Shown here piece by piece: positions 6,161 through 8,590 of a DNA stretch of 8,590 nt; position 1 is the stretch's first letter, and every line of letters begins with the position of its first letter. Below the pieces are notes generated by a model that was not told the origin of the DNA, made no database searches, and saw only the letters and a list, made by a program, of their open reading frames with translations. Made by a program: the position numbers and the translations under genes. The stretch covers positions 1 through 8,590 of the forward strand of contig CAIYNT010000164.1 of the NCBI GenBank assembly GCA_903927605.1, read 5' to 3'. The stretch comes from an uncultured Holophagaceae bacterium. GTDB lineage: Bacteria > Acidobacteriota > Holophagae > Holophagales > Holophagaceae.

Positions 6161-8491
6161 ATGAACAGGATCTGGAACTGGGGTAGCCTGTTGAGAAACG
6201 TTGGCATTCTGGGATGTGCACTGCTCTCGGTCTTTGTTCTCATCGGCTGTGGAAGTGGCAAGGCTTCCAGCGTGGCCCAGTACTACGGGGACTACCATCC
6301 GGCGGGTTGGATCAACGCCCATGGCGGGCAGGCCGTGGCTGGAGTCGACGCCTGCACCAAATGTCATGAGATCTCCATTCTCAAGGTCGGCAGCGGTGTG
6401 CCGACCTGCTTGACGACCGGCTGCCATCATCAATCCATCCCCGGGTTCGCCGATCCAGCCCTCCATGGTGTTCGCGCCAAGATGGCCGCCGATGCGACGA
6501 CCGGCGGGAGCTTGGTGTCCTGCCAGATTTGCCATGGCAAGGATTTCTCGGGCGGCCCTTCGGCCAACGCCTGTTCTGCCTGCCACGGTGTCAGTGCGCC
6601 GCATCCACCCAAGCCCTGGCGCACGTCGGGAGGGTCAGTCTATTCCCATACCACGACCGATCCATCGAACGCTGCTGTCTGTGCACAGTGCCACTACCCC
6701 GGTTCCGCCAACAACCCGGCTGGGCATCCCTCTTCGCCCGCACCGGCAGGGACGCAGCCTGGCTGCTATAACGCCACCCTCTGCCATGGAGCCAATACCG
6801 TGCCCCACCCCGTGCCCTTCCTGACGGGACAAACCGACTCGAAATCGAATGGGCACATGACCGTCACGGCAGCCGCGTTCGCCGCAGATTGCGCCACCTG
6901 CCACGCCTACAGCGGGAGTTCCCCCTTGGCTTCGGCGCCTCTCTGCAATGTGTGCCACAAGGCGGCGGATCCCACGGTCTCCGGAACCAATGCCGGGACC
7001 TGCCTTTCCTGCCACACAGGCACCGCTGGATTGCCGAACGGACCCGGGGGCTCGAGTTTCCCCAGCATCGCGGGCGCACACGTGAAGCACATGGCCCTGG
7101 CCACAGCCTTGACCTGCGATACCTGCCATGCCGGTAGCGGGACCGGGACCCCCACCCACTACACGAACGCAAACGGCCGCATCGGAATACCTGCCGGGCC
7201 AGCCCCCGTGGCCATCGACCTGCTCTACTCGGCCAAGACAGGAGGTAATCCTGCCTTTTCGGGATCCTCACTCACCTGCTCCGACGTGAGTTGCCACGGA
7301 GGCCAGGTCACGCCGGGTTGGCAGAACGGCTCGATCAGCACGGGCAGCCAATGTACGTCCTGCCACGCGGTTGCCGCCAGTGCCGGGACCATCACCCAGT
7401 ACAACGATGCCTTTGGCCGCCACAGCTTCGGCACCCACAACGCCACGGTGCCAGCCAACGCCATCGCCTGCACCAGCTGCCACAACATGAGCAACGGCTC
7501 ACCCGGGGCCCTGGCCCACTTCAAGTATCTCAACACTGGAGCCGTGGATGGCACTTCCACGGGCACCCCTGCGGATCAGATGCCCAGCGGCACCATCGCC
7601 TTCGATCCGGTGATCGTATCCGGGGCGGGGACCTACACCGTGACATCGACGACCCAGGGCAACGGTGGTTGCGCCCTCAGCTGTCACACCCATACCCACG
7701 TAGGTGCCCCTCTCGACACCTGGCAGTCCTCCGGAGCCCCGCACCCCGTGCCCTTCCTGGCAGGCCAGGCCGACACCCAGAATAACGGTCATCTGACCGC
7801 CACCCAGACCACCTTCGTGGCAGATTGCAGTGACTGCCACGCCTATTCAGGAACATCCCCAATGCCAGGTGCGCCGCTCTGCTCGGTCTGCCATGCCCTT
7901 GGCGACCCCACGGCGGTGGCGACCGGAGCCGGGACCTGCCTTTCCTGCCATGCCGGATCCTCGGGTATCCCTGTGGGGCCCGCAGGTTCAGCCTTCCCGA
8001 GCATCGCTGGAGCCCATGCCAAGCATATGGCCTTGCCCACAACCTTGACTTGCGACTCCTGCCATGTCGGCAGCGGCACAGGTACCACGACCCATTACAA
8101 CAACGCGAACGCCCGGGTCACGGCCCCAACGGGACCAGCCAGTGTGAACATCGATGCCACCTACAACGCCCAGAACGGAACGGCGGGGTTCAACGCATCT
8201 TCACTCACCTGCTCCGCCTCCAGTTGTCATGGTGGTCAGGTCACCCCCAACTGGAGGACCGGCACCATCGCTTCAATCTCACAGTGTTCGCTCTGTCACG
8301 CCATCAATGGAGGTACCACCACTGCGCAATTCAACGATGCTGTAGGACGGCATTCCTACGGCACTCACGCTGCTGCAGGCCAGTTGGATTGCACAATCTG
8401 CCATGACATGACCTCGGCCAACGCCAATCCGGGGGCCGTCAATCATTTCGCGGTGACGTCCCCCCGAAAAACTAGACCAAGGATAATGTGA
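6161..8491 (+). CDS. 21-motif multiheme c-type cytochrome lipoprotein, C-terminus truncated by an IS
   Basis: A predicted exported, lipid-anchored electron-transfer protein; 776 residues up to the present stop. The N-terminus has a positively charged start, a hydrophobic core (about 13-28) and the lipobox Leu27-Ile-Gly-Cys30. I count 21 heme-attachment motifs: 16 CxxCH, three CX4CH (Cys83, Cys373, Cys684), one CX5CH (Cys202) and one CX3CH (Cys504). All cysteines after Cys30 belong to these motifs. The blocks at 373-402 and 684-713 (CX4CHGGQVTPxW...CxxCH) match the Geobacter-type CxxxxCH...CxxCH domain. Residues 215-454 and 527-763 are a tandem duplication. The ATG at 6161 is preferred over 6071 because it yields a proper lipoprotein signal; its ribosome site is weak. 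After about Ala764 the frame enters an IS3-family end and picks up an 11-residue foreign tail (TSPRKTRPRIM), so the native C-terminus is lost. A role in respiration or extracellular electron transfer is likely; the partner is unknown. Confidence 0.9.
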   Translation: MNRIWNWGSLLRNVGILGCALLSVFVLIGCGSGKASSVAQYYGDYHPAGWINAHGGQAVAGVDACTKCHEISILKVGSGVPTCLTTGCHHQSIPGFADPALHGVRAKMAADATTGGSLVSCQICHGKDFSGGPSANACSACHGVSAPHPPKPWRTSGGSVYSHTTTDPSNAAVCAQCHYPGSANNPAGHPSSPAPAGTQPGCYNATLCHGANTVPHPVPFLTGQTDSKSNGHMTVTAAAFAADCATCHAYSGSSPLASAPLCNVCHKAADPTVSGTNAGTCLSCHTGTAGLPNGPGGSSFPSIAGAHVKHMALATALTCDTCHAGSGTGTPTHYTNANGRIGIPAGPAPVAIDLLYSAKTGGNPAFSGSSLTCSDVSCHGGQVTPGWQNGSISTGSQCTSCHAVAASAGTITQYNDAFGRHSFGTHNATVPANAIACTSCHNMSNGSPGALAHFKYLNTGAVDGTSTGTPADQMPSGTIAFDPVIVSGAGTYTVTSTTQGNGGCALSCHTHTHVGAPLDTWQSSGAPHPVPFLAGQADTQNNGHLTATQTTFVADCSDCHAYSGTSPMPGAPLCSVCHALGDPTAVATGAGTCLSCHAGSSGIPVGPAGSAFPSIAGAHAKHMALPTTLTCDSCHVGSGTGTTTHYNNANARVTAPTGPASVNIDATYNAQNGTAGFNASSLTCSASSCHGGQVTPNWRTGTIASISQCSLCHAINGGTTTAQFNDAVGRHSYGTHAAAGQLDCTICHDMTSANANPGAVNHFAVTSPRKTRPRIM
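6803..7522 (+). repeat. internal duplication of the cytochrome gene, copy 1
   Basis: Codes for residues 215-454, from PHPVPFL to ALAHF, with seven heme motifs. It aligns with copy 2 at an offset of exactly 936 bp through most of its length. DNA identity is still high in places, for example the shared TGCCTTTCCTGCCA at 7001 and 7937. Shared protein landmarks are DCxxCHAYSG, CLSCH, FPSIAGAH.KHMAL, the CX4CHGGQVTP block and GRHS.GTH. Confidence 0.9.
7739..8449 (+). repeat. internal duplication of the cytochrome gene, copy 2
   Basis: Codes for residues 527-763, from PHPVPFL to AVNHF, with seven heme motifs in the same order as copy 1. Near the end it is shorter by five codons relative to copy 1: the offset falls from 936 to 921 bp before the last CxxCH. 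Copy 1 continues natively after its final HF, whereas copy 2 is cut off two codons later by the insertion element. Confidence 0.9.
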
Positions 8492-8492
8492 G

Positions 8493-8510
8493 TCCTCCCC
8501 CTTTGGAGGG
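8493..8510 (+). promoter_or_regulatory. hairpin containing the orfA ribosome binding site
   Basis: CCTCC at 8494-8498 can pair with GGAGG at 8505-8509, extended by a T-G pair (8493/8510), around the loop CCCTTT. GGAGG is the Shine-Dalgarno for the TTG start at 8515 (5-nt spacing). It is not followed by a T-run, so it does not look like a terminator. Sequestering the site would limit transposase translation from transcripts reading in from the host gene; such protection is known in other insertion sequences, and its use here is inference. Confidence 0.5.
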
Positions 8511-8514
8511 CCCC

Positions 8515-8590
8515 TTGAGAAAGAGCAGATACACCGAGGAGCAGATCATCTTGGCCTTGAAAGAGCACGAGGCCGGCAGGACCACAGCCC
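8515..8590 (+). CDS. IS3-family transposase OrfA, N-terminal part (runs off window)
   Basis: From a TTG start at 8515 the frame is open to the end of the window and gives 25 residues: Met/Leu-Arg-Lys-Ser-Arg-Tyr-Thr-Glu-Glu-Gln-Ile-Ile, then LALKEHEAGRTTA. The pattern (K/R)S(R/K)(F/Y)TEEQI...LKE.EAG is the typical start of IS3-family OrfA, probably of the IS407-like group. OrfA carries a helix-turn-helix that binds the IS ends and is normally joined to the DDE integrase OrfB by -1 frameshifting. Both the rest of OrfA and OrfB are outside the window. The TTG start is supported by GGAGG 5 nt upstream; no ATG is available nearby in frame. Confidence 0.85.
   Translation, partial: MRKSRYTEEQIILALKEHEAGRTTA

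Larger units (their letters stand above)
8454..8590 (+). mobile_element. left end of an IS3-family insertion sequence (continues beyond window)
   Basis: The reading frame of the cytochrome loses its repeat pattern at about 8453. From there the sequence begins TGACGTCCCCCC, a TG-start end as in IS3-family elements, followed by an AAAAACTAGACCA stretch. An orfA beginning RKSRYTEEQIILALKEHEAG starts 61 bp in, the usual distance in this family. The right end, orfB and the target duplication lie outside the window, so the left boundary is inferred from the change in reading and could be off by a few bases. A GATAAT at 8482-8487 resembles a -10 box but has no recognisable -35. Confidence 0.8.

Noticed and set aside
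5914..6186. 90-codon open frame on the plus strand in the intergenic region
   Set aside because: It overlaps the cytochrome start in another frame and shows no recognisable domain, so I treat the region as regulatory.
6223..8404. Regularly spaced short motifs resembling a repeat array
   Set aside because: They are codons for the CxxCH heme motifs (TGC..TGCCAC), not a CRISPR or non-coding repeat array.
8493..8510. Rho-independent terminator after the cytochrome stop
   Set aside because: The hairpin is followed by CCCCTTGAGA, not a T-run, and its right arm is the ribosome site of orfA.

Overview
The window is GC-rich, densely coding bacterial chromosome, with neighbouring genes on both strands and good Shine-Dalgarno sites at several starts. 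A diderm, probably metal- or electron-acceptor-respiring bacterium is suggested. The evidence is a membrane-anchored RNase Y behind a 6S RNA, a large periplasmic two-component propeller kinase, and a polyheme c-type cytochrome lipoprotein with the CxxxxCH...CxxCH arrangement first described in Geobacter. Acidobacteriota of the Geothrix/Holophaga type or Desulfuromonadia-like bacteria fit best. This placement is inference from gene content; no taxonomic marker was compared.

Left part, plus strand (1-2197). The first bases may be the last codons of an upstream gene; zapA would be expected there. They abut a roughly 170-nt rod-shaped RNA with a central bubble that I read as 6S RNA (ssrS). It is followed by rny (RNase Y) and, 9 bp later, a small DUF486-type four-helix membrane protein. 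This is a housekeeping RNA-metabolism block.

Middle part, minus strand (2213-5826). A two-gene operon encodes a 990-aa periplasmic-sensing histidine kinase (14 propeller-type repeats, Y_Y_Y domain, one membrane helix, HisKA_3 and HATPase) and a NarL/FixJ-type response regulator. The two genes overlap by ATGA. The regulator gene converges on the DUF486 gene with a 15-bp gap.

Right part, plus strand (5827-8590). A 334-bp AT-richer divergent intergenic region separates the kinase operon from a c-type cytochrome gene. The cytochrome is a predicted lipoprotein with 21 heme-binding motifs, and every cysteine after the lipobox belongs to a motif. It contains a long internal duplication with a 312-residue period. 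Its reading frame is cut at about codon 764 by the left end of an IS3-family insertion sequence. The element's orfA starts at 8515 and runs off the window.

How the parts may work together: the kinase and regulator lie head to head with the cytochrome, so they are natural candidates to control it in response to an extracytoplasmic signal (inference). The IS insertion means that this copy of the cytochrome makes a shortened product.
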